From positions 1,257,127-1,321,126 of the forward strand of contig NZ_CP142850.1 of the NCBI RefSeq assembly GCF_036287235.1: a stretch of 64,000 nt of DNA. Reading direction: 5' to 3'. The notes below the pieces were generated by a model, which did no database searches, had not been told where the DNA came from, and saw only the letters and a list, made by a program, of their open reading frames with translations. Below, piece after piece: positions 1-7,544 of the stretch; positions within the stretch are counted from its first letter, which is position 1, and every line of letters starts with the position of its first letter. The translations under genes were made by a program, and so were the position numbers. The stretch comes from Exiguobacterium sp. 9-2. Its GTDB lineage: Bacteria > Bacillota > Bacilli > Exiguobacteriales > Exiguobacteriaceae.

Positions 1-501
1 CTTGCACTATCAGGATGTAGTACAGAAACCTCAAAAGAAGAAAATGCATCTTTAAATAATGGTGCTTACTTAAAGATAGGTATAGTTGGAGAAAAACCTC
101 ATATTCAAAAAGAAAATATTAAGTTTGAAGCTTTATCGTTGGAACAGTTGAAAGATACAAAAAAAGTTTCTTCTAACTTTGATGCTGTATTCATTACAAA
201 AGGTAATTTGAAAAAGGCAGATGACGAAAAATATGTAACTGTTTATGATAATCTCAAAATACCGATTTTCTTCCTTCAAACTACAAAAGGGTTTTTGCCA
301 TTTGTAACTGAAGGACTGTCTTACAAAGAAGCTAGTGAATTGAATCATTCCTATGCATCAGGCTATCTAAAAGAAAAGAAAAGTTCATATCGTTATTGGG
401 AGTATGGTTTGAATGATGATGTAGTAAACGAGAAGAATATCAATAACGTTTACTCTCGAATTTTTAAGACAGTTGAAGACGTTAAAAGAGAAAAAAGCTA
501 A
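1..501 (+). CDS. Putative lipoprotein, 5' end cut by the window
   Basis: The reading frame is open from base 1 to the TAA at 499-501, so the start lies outside the window. Codons 1-6 read LALSGC, a lipobox, so the protein is probably exported and lipid-anchored at its Cys (codon 6). The mature part (~160 aa) is rich in Lys, Glu and Asn, has no membrane segment, and I do not recognise its family. A TTG at 139 is in frame but is not needed as a start because the frame and lipobox lie upstream. The gene is AT-rich compared with the genes after 1.8 kb. A strong hairpin follows it. Confidence 0.7.
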   Translation, partial: LALSGCSTETSKEENASLNNGAYLKIGIVGEKPHIQKENIKFEALSLEQLKDTKKVSSNFDAVFITKGNLKKADDEKYVTVYDNLKIPIFFLQTTKGFLPFVTEGLSYKEASELNHSYASGYLKEKKSSYRYWEYGLNDDVVNEKNINNVYSRIFKTVEDVKREKS

Positions 502-520
502 TATCATTCATATACTTTCT

Positions 521-557
521 AGACATAAGCACCTATTCTTTATAGGTGCTTATGTCT
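521..557 (+). terminator. Hairpin terminator after the lipoprotein gene
   Basis: A perfect 16-bp inverted repeat (521-536 pairs with 542-557, loop TCTTT) starts 20 bases after the stop codon. The T-run after it is weak, so the call rests on stem strength and position. Confidence 0.7.
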
Positions 558-657
558 GTTATTTGAATTTCACCTTTTTGGTAATTATTATTATATTTTT
601 AAAATATACAATATCTATTACATAGAAAGTGATCTTTTTAATGAGAAGAATATACAT

Positions 658-700
658 AAAAAGAACAACTCGTGATTAAATCTACGAATTGTCCTTTTTT
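658..700 (-). terminator. Terminator downstream of the Excalibur-domain gene
   Basis: An inverted repeat of about 14 bp, with G-U pairs, joins 658-676 to 684-700. Read on the minus strand it ends in a T-run, and it lies ~90 bases past the TAA at 792-794. The remaining sequence between 558 and 791 shows no gene I can support. Confidence 0.6.
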
Positions 701-791
701 CGATATCATTAAGCCTAACGGAATTAAAGGAACAATGATTCAAAAGAAGGTAAAAATAATCCAAGAGCCAACATGATAAAGTTAGAACGAA

Positions 792-920
792 TTAATTACG
801 TTCACATGCAAAATTGTCTTTATCACGATCCATTTTAGCTTGATAGGCAGGATGTGTTTTAGAGACACCATCTGGATATTTTTTATTTAGTTCAGTACAA
901 TTTGAAAAGTTTGTTTTTAC
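792..920 (-). pseudogene. Excalibur-domain tail, out of frame with the upstream gene
   Basis: On the minus strand one frame encodes NCTELNKKYPDGVSKTHPAY followed by QAKMDRDKDNFACERN and a TAA at 792-794. This is a recognisable Excalibur calcium-binding domain, with its paired Cys and the DxDxD-like DRDKD loop. It sits in the -1 frame relative to the gene that ends at 917, so it should be that protein's C-terminus. A single missing base near 925-950 would join them. The upstream frame also contains an A-AAG slippery sequence (AGA AAG) just before its stop, so recoding cannot be excluded from sequence alone. Confidence 0.65.
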
Positions 921-1588
921 AGTTTTAGTAGCTTTCTTTCTGTTCTGTTCGCTTCAGCTTGAGCCTTTTCCTGAGCGATTTTTTTCTTTTTGTCTGCTTC
1001 AGCTTGAGCCTTTTCCTGAGCGCGCTTCTTCTTAGCAGTTTCTTCGTCACTAGACAATGTATTCTTTTTGATTTTTTCGCTGGACACTGATTGAGCAATG
1101 GACTTCTTATTTTCATTTTTGTTGTCTATGTCATCAGTAGCTAGAGCGATAAAAATAATAAAAAGTGCAAACAAATAGAACAGAGAAGCAACCGCCATTT
1201 TCCATATTTTTTTACTCCGATAGCCTGGTATTTTACGAAATAATGATTTTCGAAGCTGATGAATTTTTCTTTTTTGCTCTAGTAAAGCAACAATGCTTTC
1301 TCCATCGGGATTACCGATAAAAATCGTAAAAATGACTTTTGAAGCACCTTGGTACGTGTTATCTTTTTTCCGTGATCGTAAATACAGTTCCTCTGGGACA
1401 TCCATCCATGATAGATGATGTAATAAATCTATTTTTGAATGACGTTTCACATAAAAATACAATCCGTCTGATTCATTCACTACTACATAATAAGAATCAC
1501 CATAAGTTTCTTTTTGGTAGCGACCATGTGTAACATAGCTGTTTGGATGTAAATTTTTAAGTGTTTGAATTACCTCATTCGTATCCAT
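917..1588 (-). CDS. Membrane protein with Lys/Glu/Ala-rich linker, frameshifted before its Excalibur domain
   Basis: The start at 1588 (MDTNEVIQ) is preferred over the ATGs at 1621/1618 because AAGGGG at 1603-1598 lies 9 bases upstream. Residues 1-~150 form a basic cytoplasmic region of unknown fold. One hydrophobic segment follows (FYLFALFIIFIALA), then a low-complexity AQEKAQAEADKKKK-type helical linker. The frame ends at 917, just short of an Excalibur domain encoded in another frame (see 792-920). The likely original layout is cytoplasmic domain, one membrane helix, flexible arm and an extracellular Ca-binding Excalibur domain. The function is unknown. The gene is AT-rich, like its left neighbour. 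Confidence 0.6.
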   Translation of the reverse strand: MDTNEVIQTLKNLHPNSYVTHGRYQKETYGDSYYVVVNESDGLYFYVKRHSKIDLLHHLSWMDVPEELYLRSRKKDNTYQGASKVIFTIFIGNPDGESIVALLEQKRKIHQLRKSLFRKIPGYRSKKIWKMAVASLFYLFALFIIFIALATDDIDNKNENKKSIAQSVSSEKIKKNTLSSDEETAKKKRAQEKAQAEADKKKKIAQEKAQAEANRTERKLLKL

Positions 1589-1808
1589 CGATTTCAGCCC
1601 CTTCTTGTTTTTCTTCATCATATAACAAAAGGTAATAAATGTGTTTAAAATATAAAAAATAAACAGAAAATTTGAAATATTGAACGTAATATAAAAAATA
1701 TAATTAATTAAACGATGGTCCTCTACATGTGTACAATAAAAAGAAGGAAATTATGAATTGCTGAAACCTTTAATGGATAAATTAGGTAAAAATAAGGGAG
1801 ATGATGTC

Positions 1809-2033
1809 ATGGCACGTTGCACGAATTGTCAATACAAGTTCAATACAAAAGAACTACTCGCTGTAAGCGTTACGATACACGGTAAAGGCAAACCATGTCC
1901 GAACTGTGGCGTGAAGCAATACATTTCAAAAGACTCGCAACATTACTTATCGCTCGGATATGTTAGTCTCTTGTTCGTCTTGATTCTCCCGTTCGTCATT
2001 AAACTGAGCGATCGGGAAAGCTCTGTCTGGTAA
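1809..2033 (+). CDS. CXXC-20-CXXC family small membrane protein
   Basis: The start at 1809 (MARCTNCQ) follows AGGGAG with ~8 bases spacing; the upstream in-frame ATG at 1758 has no such site. The 74 aa contain CTNC and CPNC, two zinc-ribbon-like knuckles about 30 residues apart, then one hydrophobic stretch (SLLFVLILPFVIKL). This matches the small CXXC-20-CXXC family found in Bacilli, whose members usually carry one or two helices after the cysteines. No function is known. It stands alone, upstream of the peroxidase gene with ~70 bases between. Confidence 0.65.
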   Translation: MARCTNCQYKFNTKELLAVSVTIHGKGKPCPNCGVKQYISKDSQHYLSLGYVSLLFVLILPFVIKLSDRESSVW

Positions 2034-2105
2034 CGTATCTGCAAGCCGCTAAAAACGACATCGATTTCGCCATGTCGTATACTGACAGCAAAGGAGATGA
2101 CAGAG

Positions 2106-2582
2106 ATGAAAACGTTATATGAAATCGATGTGCAAAACGCAAAAGGGGAGACGGTGTCGCTAAAGGACTACGCGGGGCGTGTTCTCGTGATCGTCAATAC
2201 TGCGAGCAAATGCGGGCTCGTCAAACAACTTGGCGAACTGCAGGCGCTTTATGATAAATATGAGGAACAAGGAGTCACAGTGCTCGGCTTCCCATGCGAT
2301 CAATTCAATCAGCAGGAGTTCGACAGTCAGGAAGAAACGATGGAATTCTGTCAGCTGAATTACGGCGTGACGTTTCCGATGTTTCAAAAGATCGACGTCA
2401 ATGGATCAAATGAGCATCCGCTCTATACGTTCTTGAAGAAAGAACAGTCCGGCTTGCTGTCGTCGAAGATCAAATGGAACTACACGAAGTTCCTCGTCGA
2501 CCGGAAGGGACAGGTCGTCAAGCGCTTCAGTCCAGTCGACTCTGTCCATTCGGTTGAGAAAAACTTAACCTTATATCTATAA
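2106..2582 (+). CDS. Glutathione peroxidase family (thiol peroxidase)
   Basis: A 158-aa cytosolic peroxidase of the GPx fold, which reduces H2O2 and organic hydroperoxides; bacterial members use thioredoxin or similar thiols. The catalytic position is Cys (SKCGL, C36), not selenocysteine. The rest of the tetrad is visible: Gln70 in QFNQQE, and Trp and Asn in KWNYTKFLV. A second Cys lies in GFPCDQ (C64). I chose 2106 over the ATG at 2097 because AAGGAG at 2091-2096 abuts the latter and sits 9 bases from the former. No operon partner is evident. Confidence 0.9.
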   Translation: MKTLYEIDVQNAKGETVSLKDYAGRVLVIVNTASKCGLVKQLGELQALYDKYEEQGVTVLGFPCDQFNQQEFDSQEETMEFCQLNYGVTFPMFQKIDVNGSNEHPLYTFLKKEQSGLLSSKIKWNYTKFLVDRKGQVVKRFSPVDSVHSVEKNLTLYL

Positions 2583-2587
2583 TCATA

Positions 2588-2620
2588 GTAAACGTCCAGC
2601 GCGAGTCGTTGGACGTTTAC
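2588..2620 (+). terminator. Inverted repeat after the peroxidase gene
   Basis: An 11-bp perfect inverted repeat (2588-2598 with 2610-2620) begins 5 bases after the stop codon. No T-run follows, so it may be a weak terminator or an mRNA-end stabiliser. Confidence 0.45.
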
Positions 2621-2641
2621 GAATGAATGCGAGAGGTACAT

Positions 2642-3162
2642 ATGAAAATCAATTCTGTCTCAATCAGAAAGATGCAACATACTGATTATAAAATCATGTC
2701 TCAATGGTTAAGTACAAAAGAAGTGTTGGAGTTCTATGGAGATGTGAATGCACCATTTACGTTGCAACAAGTGATAGATAAATACGAACCAAGAGTAAAT
2801 GGAGAGATAGCTGTCGTTCCCTACATCGTAGAGTTAGATGATGAACCTATTGGTTTATGCAACGTTATTTAATAAATGACGAACAAAAAGAGACATTGGG
2901 ATATCCTGTGAATTTTATCATATTTGGAATAGACCAGTTTATTGGTTATCCTGAACTTTTTAATAAGGGTGTTGGAACGAGAATGATAAAGTTATTCATT
3001 GAAGATATTGCTCGAGACAAGGAAGTAAATCGAATTATTTTAGATCCCGCCGTAGCAAATCTTAGAGCAATTAGAGCTTATGAAAAATGCGGGTTTCAGA
3101 AAGTGAAAAAAATCAATGAAGATACATGCTGGATGATGGAATATACGATTGACCGTTCATAA
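2642..3162 (+). pseudogene. GNAT acetyltransferase (AAC(6')-like), frameshifted
   Basis: Two frames carry one protein. MKINSVSIRKMQ... runs from 2642 (RBS GAGAGG) to IGLCNVI and a TAA at 2870-2872. A second frame resumes at 2857 as MQRYLINDEQKETLG and runs to 3162. The natural join is PIG-(Y/F)-MQRYLINDEQ, so one base is missing around 2851-2858 (GGTTTATG). The second half holds the acetyl-CoA-binding GNAT core (GVGTRMIKLF) and the conserved C-terminal N..AIRAYEKCGF motif. The family acetylates small amines and includes aminoglycoside 6'-N-acetyltransferases; the substrate here is unknown. A sequencing error would also explain the lesion. Confidence 0.8.
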
Positions 3163-3185
3163 TGTGTGCCTATAAATTTGCACAG

Positions 3186-3225
3186 AAAAGATCCATGAAA
3201 CGATTGTCCGTTTCGTGGATCTTTT
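3186..3225 (+). terminator. Rho-independent terminator
   Basis: A 17-bp stem with one G-T wobble (3186-3202 with 3209-3225), loop ATTGTC, ends in TTTT. It lies between the acetyltransferase pseudogene and the convergent gene at 3245-3706 and could serve both. Confidence 0.8.
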
Positions 3226-3244
3226 GCGTATGAAATGTTTCGGG

Positions 3245-3706
3245 TCATTCAGCGATGAACGAATCAAATGAATACGTGACGATTGCATCGCTGCGTTTAT
3301 GTCCGAGGTCGGTCAGAACTGGTGGACGGGGAGACAAGACATGAAAATCCTGCTCGAATGCGCGGAGCCAGTAATGGACCCAGTCTTTTGCAGGATCGAG
3401 TCCCATCAGTTCACGCGCAAACGTCAGTAGCTTTGAATCGGTCAGCGTCAGGAGTGGAATCGGATTGATCTCGACGTCTTCTTTTAATTCATAGAGGTCC
3501 GGTGAACGTAGCAGAATCGCATCCGCCTCGAAGGTCAATCGGAAGTAATTGCAACTGTAGTCACCAACGATGACCATCGTCTCCTCCGTATGCCCACGGA
3601 AATGAAATATCAATCTGTTACCATTTGCGACATCCATCAAGAACTGATCGAGTCCGATGTTGTAATCCTCGCGAAATTGTAGTTTTTCAAGCGTGATTTC
3701 TTGCAT
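3245..3706 (-). CDS. Unrecognised 153-aa protein in an operon with an EamA exporter
   Basis: Acidic soluble protein without signal peptide or membrane segments; I do not recognise the family. The start has an AGGAGG site 7 bases upstream, within the last codons of the transporter gene. Only 3 bases separate the two genes, so they are translated together, and a link in function is possible. Visible features are an alternating hydrophobic beta-rich N-terminal half and a C-terminal WVHYWLRAFEQDF helix. Confidence 0.65.
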   Translation of the reverse strand: MQEITLEKLQFREDYNIGLDQFLMDVANGNRLIFHFRGHTEETMVIVGDYSCNYFRLTFEADAILLRSPDLYELKEDVEINPIPLLTLTDSKLLTFARELMGLDPAKDWVHYWLRAFEQDFHVLSPRPPVLTDLGHKRSDAIVTYSFDSFIAE

Positions 3707-3709
3707 GAT

Positions 3710-4621
3710 TTAGCCTCCTGTCCGAGTTTGTCGTTCTTCTATCAAAACGGTTTGGCGCGTTGCTAGGCGAGACGAACTGATTAATAAGACGATACCGAGT
3801 AACAATAACGAGATCCCGAACCAAGCCGTGCCACTTAACTGTTCGCCGAGGACGAACACACCGAGCAAGGCAGCCGTCAATGGTTCACCGAGCGAGAGAG
3901 TGACGGCAGTCGACGACGGTACGTTCGATAGCCCTTTTGCGAATAACCAGTAAGCAAGCCCGGTTGCAACGACGCCGAGATGGAGGCTGATTCCGGCTCC
4001 TCGTGGCGTGACTAACCACGAGAGATCAAATAAGAAGAGCAGAGGTGATAGCAGCAAGGCGCTCGTCGTAAAGATGACGGCAACGACCGACAGCGGCGCA
4101 TGGGTCTTGACAAGATCACGACTGACGAACGTATACCCGGCAAACGATAGTCCGGCACCAAGTGCAAGAACGATCCCAATTGGATCAATCGCGACCGTCC
4201 CTTGATTGTTCAGAAGCAACAGACAACCGGTGATCGATAATCCGGTTGAAGCCCACCACAGCAACGCCGGACGTTTTTTTAAGAACAGCCACTCGATGCA
4301 TCCGGAGAAGATTGGTGCGCTACCAATCGCGACGACGGTACCGACAGCGACACCTGTCATTAAAACAGCCGAGAAGAACAAGGGCTGGTAAGCTGCCATG
4401 CTGACGGCAGCAAGTAAAATCGTCCGCAGTGGCCAGTCACGCAATGTCAGCTTTCCTTTTAGGAAGACGAGACAGAGCAAGAACAGTCCGCCGACAGCAA
4501 GACGTACAGCACCAATTGCAATCGGGTGTGCATCTTCTGGCGCAAAGGCTTGTGAGGTCCCCGTCGTACCCCAAAAGATCGCAGCGAGTAATATGAGTAA
4601 CATCGATGATGATTTAGACAT
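3710..4621 (-). CDS. EamA/DMT-family membrane exporter
   Basis: 303 aa with ten hydrophobic segments arranged as two EamA repeats (roughly residues 7-140 and 150-285). This is the drug/metabolite transporter layout, with GTTGTSQAF in the first helix region and a GEPLTAALLGVFVLGE motif in the second repeat. Family members export amino acids, cofactors or toxic metabolites from the cytoplasm; the substrate cannot be read from sequence. AGAGGTG precedes the ATG. It is the first gene of a two-gene operon with 3245-3706. Confidence 0.85.
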   Translation of the reverse strand: MSKSSSMLLILLAAIFWGTTGTSQAFAPEDAHPIAIGAVRLAVGGLFLLCLVFLKGKLTLRDWPLRTILLAAVSMAAYQPLFFSAVLMTGVAVGTVVAIGSAPIFSGCIEWLFLKKRPALLWWASTGLSITGCLLLLNNQGTVAIDPIGIVLALGAGLSFAGYTFVSRDLVKTHAPLSVVAVIFTTSALLLSPLLFLFDLSWLVTPRGAGISLHLGVVATGLAYWLFAKGLSNVPSSTAVTLSLGEPLTAALLGVFVLGEQLSGTAWFGISLLLLGIVLLISSSRLATRQTVLIEERQTRTGG

Positions 4622-4775
4622 GAGTCACCTCTTCGAATGCAATTTTTTAATGATATTAGAACGAGAATACCACAGAAAGAGTAGAGTGGAATACACCAAA
4701 TAATTGAAAAAATGGTATGGTGTATAAGGTGAAGTCGTATCATTCACGAATGCGAAAACGAAAAGGATGGGACCC

Positions 4776-5729
4776 ATGAAAGAAATGAACCAAATCGAAG
4801 CGATACTTGACGTCTTATCACAAAAAATCAATCACGGATCGACCTTTATTCAACGGCGATACGACACTGGAGTCGCACAATTCAATCTGAATGATCCGGT
4901 GACGGAACAGGCGATTCAGTCGTTTGAAAAACAGTTCAAGCTAACGTTACCAAGTGAATATAAGACATTCCTTCGTTTACATGACGGAGCGGAGTTGTTC
5001 ATGATTCAAGGTCTTGGCATCGAACTCTATCCGCTTGAAAAAGTCATTGAAATGACGATCCAGGCTAAAGAGGACGACCTGATCCATGAAGACTACGATC
5101 ATTTCTTGATGATTGGCGAAATGAACGAAGGATACGTCTTGATCCATACGGAAGATGCGAAGACGGAGGAGACGCCGTATATGCACTGGATGTTTCATGA
5201 GTTGTCGACAGAGGAAACTGACCCGATCGGACAGAACTTCGGCACGTTTCTTGAATATGCGATCATTGCGCAAGGGGATATGTTCTGGGAGTTCAAGGAC
5301 TTCTCGATTGCAACAGATGCTTATTATGTAGAGGACTACAATTCCGAAGAGGAAGTGAGCAAACCTCGACCGATTCGCTTCGTCGACTCGGTTCGCGTTG
5401 AAATCGAGTACCCGATTGCGAAGAAGAATGCTTATTTCTCGGTTAAGATTTTCGAAGGGAAACAAGATAAAGAAAGTCTCGGCGCTAGCTACGACTCGGA
5501 TGCGCGCTTTGAAAAAGTGATGCAATCGGTTCGAGAATATTTAATGGCAGAGCGATTCCAGTATTCGTCGATCAAGGTCTTTCAAACGGAACATCGATTT
5601 TGGCAAAACGAGGACGAGACGGGTGATCCTTTGATTCGCAACCACAATCCACAACGGCAAGGAATGAGCTTCGACGGATACCGTGCCTTCGTCGAGGAGC
5701 CACCGCGTCCACTTCCAGGATGGGAGTAA
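4776..5729 (+). CDS. SMI1/KNR4 family protein
   Basis: A 317-aa protein whose residues ~40-165 carry the SMI1/KNR4 signature: LPSEYKTFLRLHDGAELF, a central GE...YVLI strand, and GTFLEYAIIAQGDMFWEF. The C-terminal ~130 residues form an extra domain I do not recognise, ending PRPLPGWE. SMI1/KNR4 proteins in bacteria often act as immunity proteins to contact-dependent toxins, but no toxin is encoded nearby, so that role is not supported here. Start 4776 is favoured over 4767 by the AAAGGA at 4760-4765. A second, shorter family member lies at 42186-42671. Confidence 0.75.
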   Translation: MKEMNQIEAILDVLSQKINHGSTFIQRRYDTGVAQFNLNDPVTEQAIQSFEKQFKLTLPSEYKTFLRLHDGAELFMIQGLGIELYPLEKVIEMTIQAKEDDLIHEDYDHFLMIGEMNEGYVLIHTEDAKTEETPYMHWMFHELSTEETDPIGQNFGTFLEYAIIAQGDMFWEFKDFSIATDAYYVEDYNSEEEVSKPRPIRFVDSVRVEIEYPIAKKNAYFSVKIFEGKQDKESLGASYDSDARFEKVMQSVREYLMAERFQYSSIKVFQTEHRFWQNEDETGDPLIRNHNPQRQGMSFDGYRAFVEEPPRPLPGWE

Positions 5730-5765
5730 CTCAGCAATTTCTTTATACAGAATGGAGTTTTATAG

Positions 5766-6194
5766 ATGAAAAAATGGTTGTTGATCCCTATGATTCTTTG
5801 TTTGACCGGTTGTATGATCCAACCGCAAAGTGGAAGTGAGACGAATGAGACATCCTTCAAAGGGACTACGAAAGAGGGACTCGTCTTTGAATACAAATTG
5901 ACGAACACAGGAGACCATGCATTTGATGTCGTAGCTCGCTCTGGGCATTTGTTGAATGTCATCGTTCGTGAGAGCAAATCAAGGACTGTCGTCTTCGATT
6001 CAAGAAAGCAACAGAGTAAAACAAGCCAACAAAAGAAACGCGTCAAAGCATCAGAAACCGTCGTTCTCAAACAAACGGTACAAGGCGGTACGATCGAGCC
6101 GGGTACATATGATATCGAATATCTCGTTGAGGAGAAAGAAAAGAATAGCGACAGTTCTAGTTCAGTAGAGGATATGGAAGAGAAATTAAAATGA
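5766..6194 (+). CDS. BsuPI-type lipoprotein (intracellular proteinase inhibitor domain)
   Basis: 142 aa. Residues 1-16 form a lipoprotein signal peptide ending LTGC, so the mature protein is anchored at Cys16. The remainder resembles the BsuPI domain named for the B. subtilis intracellular proteinase inhibitor: a beta-sandwich start FEYKLTNTGDHAFDVVARSGH, then FDSRKQQS and GTIEPGTYDIEY. The acidic Ser-rich tail (SDSSSSVEDMEEKLK) looks disordered. Inhibitory activity is not shown by sequence, and surface BsuPI proteins have no clear role. It follows the SMI1/KNR4 gene by 36 bases and may be cotranscribed. Confidence 0.7.
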   Translation: MKKWLLIPMILCLTGCMIQPQSGSETNETSFKGTTKEGLVFEYKLTNTGDHAFDVVARSGHLLNVIVRESKSRTVVFDSRKQQSKTSQQKKRVKASETVVLKQTVQGGTIEPGTYDIEYLVEEKEKNSDSSSSVEDMEEKLK

Positions 6195-6303
6195 TTTACG
6201 CCTCTGGTGAACGACTTCTTCAATAAATATCTTAGAGCCTCATACAGGTTCCGGTACGAATGATGCTATTAGTAACATGAGATGTAAAAAGTGGTTTCAT
6301 AGG

Positions 6304-6355
6304 AAGCTGATTTTTGTCCTTTAGGCAACTAACGGGTGAAAATCAGCTTTTTGTT
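6304..6355 (+). terminator. Terminator before the muramate operon
   Basis: An 11-bp perfect inverted repeat (6304-6314 with 6339-6349), with a long 24-base loop, is followed by a T-rich tail. It ends transcription from the 4.8-6.2 kb genes. Between here and the promoter near 6558 I see only an open minus-strand frame without a start codon (about 6322-6519). Confidence 0.65.
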
Positions 6356-6557
6356 TATTAATGATACTATGCGACGCTGCTCTATCAACTGACGATTGAT
6401 CAACCCTAGGTCCACGAATCCCATTGATCCTTGAAACGATCGGTCGCGACCAAGTCTGTTCCTTACTCGATTTTTCAAAAGAGATGGTCAGCGAAGCCCG
6501 CAGGAAATCTGCTGATCCATCCTGAAAAAGAAGAAAAGAACTTTATTATTGTATATA

Positions 6558-6616
6558 GAAATTTAATTTCAAAATTAAATAAAAAATATTGAATTAAAAT
6601 TTCTTAATTGTATAAT
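6558..6616 (+). promoter_or_regulatory. murQ promoter with AT-rich palindromic operator candidates
   Basis: TTGAAT at 6589-6594 and TATAAT at 6611-6616, 16 bases apart, form a SigA promoter ~30 bases before murQ. Upstream lies the palindrome GAAATTTAATTTC (6558-6570). A degenerate copy, GAATTAAAATTTC (6591-6603), overlaps the -35 element and spacer. The arrangement fits control by an RpiR/MurR-type repressor, although no such regulator gene is adjacent. Confidence 0.6.
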
Positions 6617-6647
6617 AAAGGGAGGGATAACAGAAAGGGTGAAGCAG

Positions 6648-7532
6648 ATGTTAGATCAGTTAGCAACGGAACGTCGAAATGAGCGCACGATGCATCTCGA
6701 CGATATGTCGGTCGAAGATGTGTTGCGCGTGATGAATGCCGAGGATCAGACGGTCGCAACGGTCATTCAAACGCAGGTACCAGTCATTGCTGAAGTTGTC
6801 AAACACGTCATTACGTCATTTAATGCCGGAGGACGCTTGATTTACATCGGTGCTGGTACGAGCGGGCGGCTCGGGATTCTTGATGCAGCAGAATGTGTAC
6901 CGACGTTCGGGGTCTCACCAGATATGGTCGTCGGTTTGATCGCTGGTGGCGAACGCGCGTTGATTAAAGCCGTTGAGGGAGCTGAGGATAGTCGAACACT
7001 TGCCGTCGATGATTTGAAAGCGCTCCAGTTAGAAGCACGTGATACAGTCATCGGGATCGCAGCAAGCGGACGGACGCCGTATGTCATCGGTGGGCTTGAT
7101 TACGCGAAGGAAGTTGGAGCGGTGACGGCAGCGATCTCTTGTAACACGAATGCGGTCATCAGTCGGCACGCGCGTTATGCGATCGAAGTCGAAACAGGTC
7201 CGGAAGTCTTGACGGGGTCAACACGATTAAAGGCTGGAACGGCGCAAAAGCTCGTCTTGAACATGATTTCGACGGCGGCGATGATCGGTGTTGGCAAGGT
7301 CTATCAAAACCTGATGGTCGACGTCCAGTCAACGAACGAAAAACTCGAGATCCGGGCGAAGCGGATGATCAGTGAGGCGACAGGAGTCGATGCCGTAACG
7401 GCGGAACGGATCTTCCATGAAGCGCACGGACACGTTAAGACGGCGATCGTCATGATTCTCGCAAACATTCCGTACACGGAAGCCGTCGAACGATTACAGC
7501 AAGCGAACGGATTCGTCCGAGACGCACTCTAA
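6648..7532 (+). CDS. murQ: N-acetylmuramic acid 6-phosphate etherase
   Basis: Cleaves the lactyl ether of MurNAc-6-phosphate to give GlcNAc-6-phosphate and D-lactate, the key cytosolic step of peptidoglycan sugar recycling. The 294-aa protein carries the SIS-domain hallmark GAGTSGRLGILDAAECVPTF (catalytic Glu in AAEC) and the C-terminal helical domain of the family; the length is typical. AAAGGG at 6634-6639 favours the ATG at 6648; a GTG at 6639 is the alternative. It is the first gene of an operon with murP (12 bases downstream) and a mupG-like gene. Confidence 0.93.
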   Translation: MLDQLATERRNERTMHLDDMSVEDVLRVMNAEDQTVATVIQTQVPVIAEVVKHVITSFNAGGRLIYIGAGTSGRLGILDAAECVPTFGVSPDMVVGLIAGGERALIKAVEGAEDSRTLAVDDLKALQLEARDTVIGIAASGRTPYVIGGLDYAKEVGAVTAAISCNTNAVISRHARYAIEVETGPEVLTGSTRLKAGTAQKLVLNMISTAAMIGVGKVYQNLMVDVQSTNEKLEIRAKRMISEATGVDAVTAERIFHEAHGHVKTAIVMILANIPYTEAVERLQQANGFVRDAL

Positions 7533-7544
7533 GGGGGAAACACG

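Noticed and set aside
2106..2582. Glutathione peroxidase as a selenoprotein
   Set aside because: The catalytic codon is Cys (SKCGL), not TGA.
2857..3162. Separate acetyltransferase starting at 2857
   Set aside because: The ATG lies within the shared region of the preceding frame and no ribosome site precedes it; this is one gene with a frameshift.
4776..5729. SMI1/KNR4 protein as a toxin-immunity pair member
   Set aside because: No LXG, Rhs or CDI toxin gene lies in the window.
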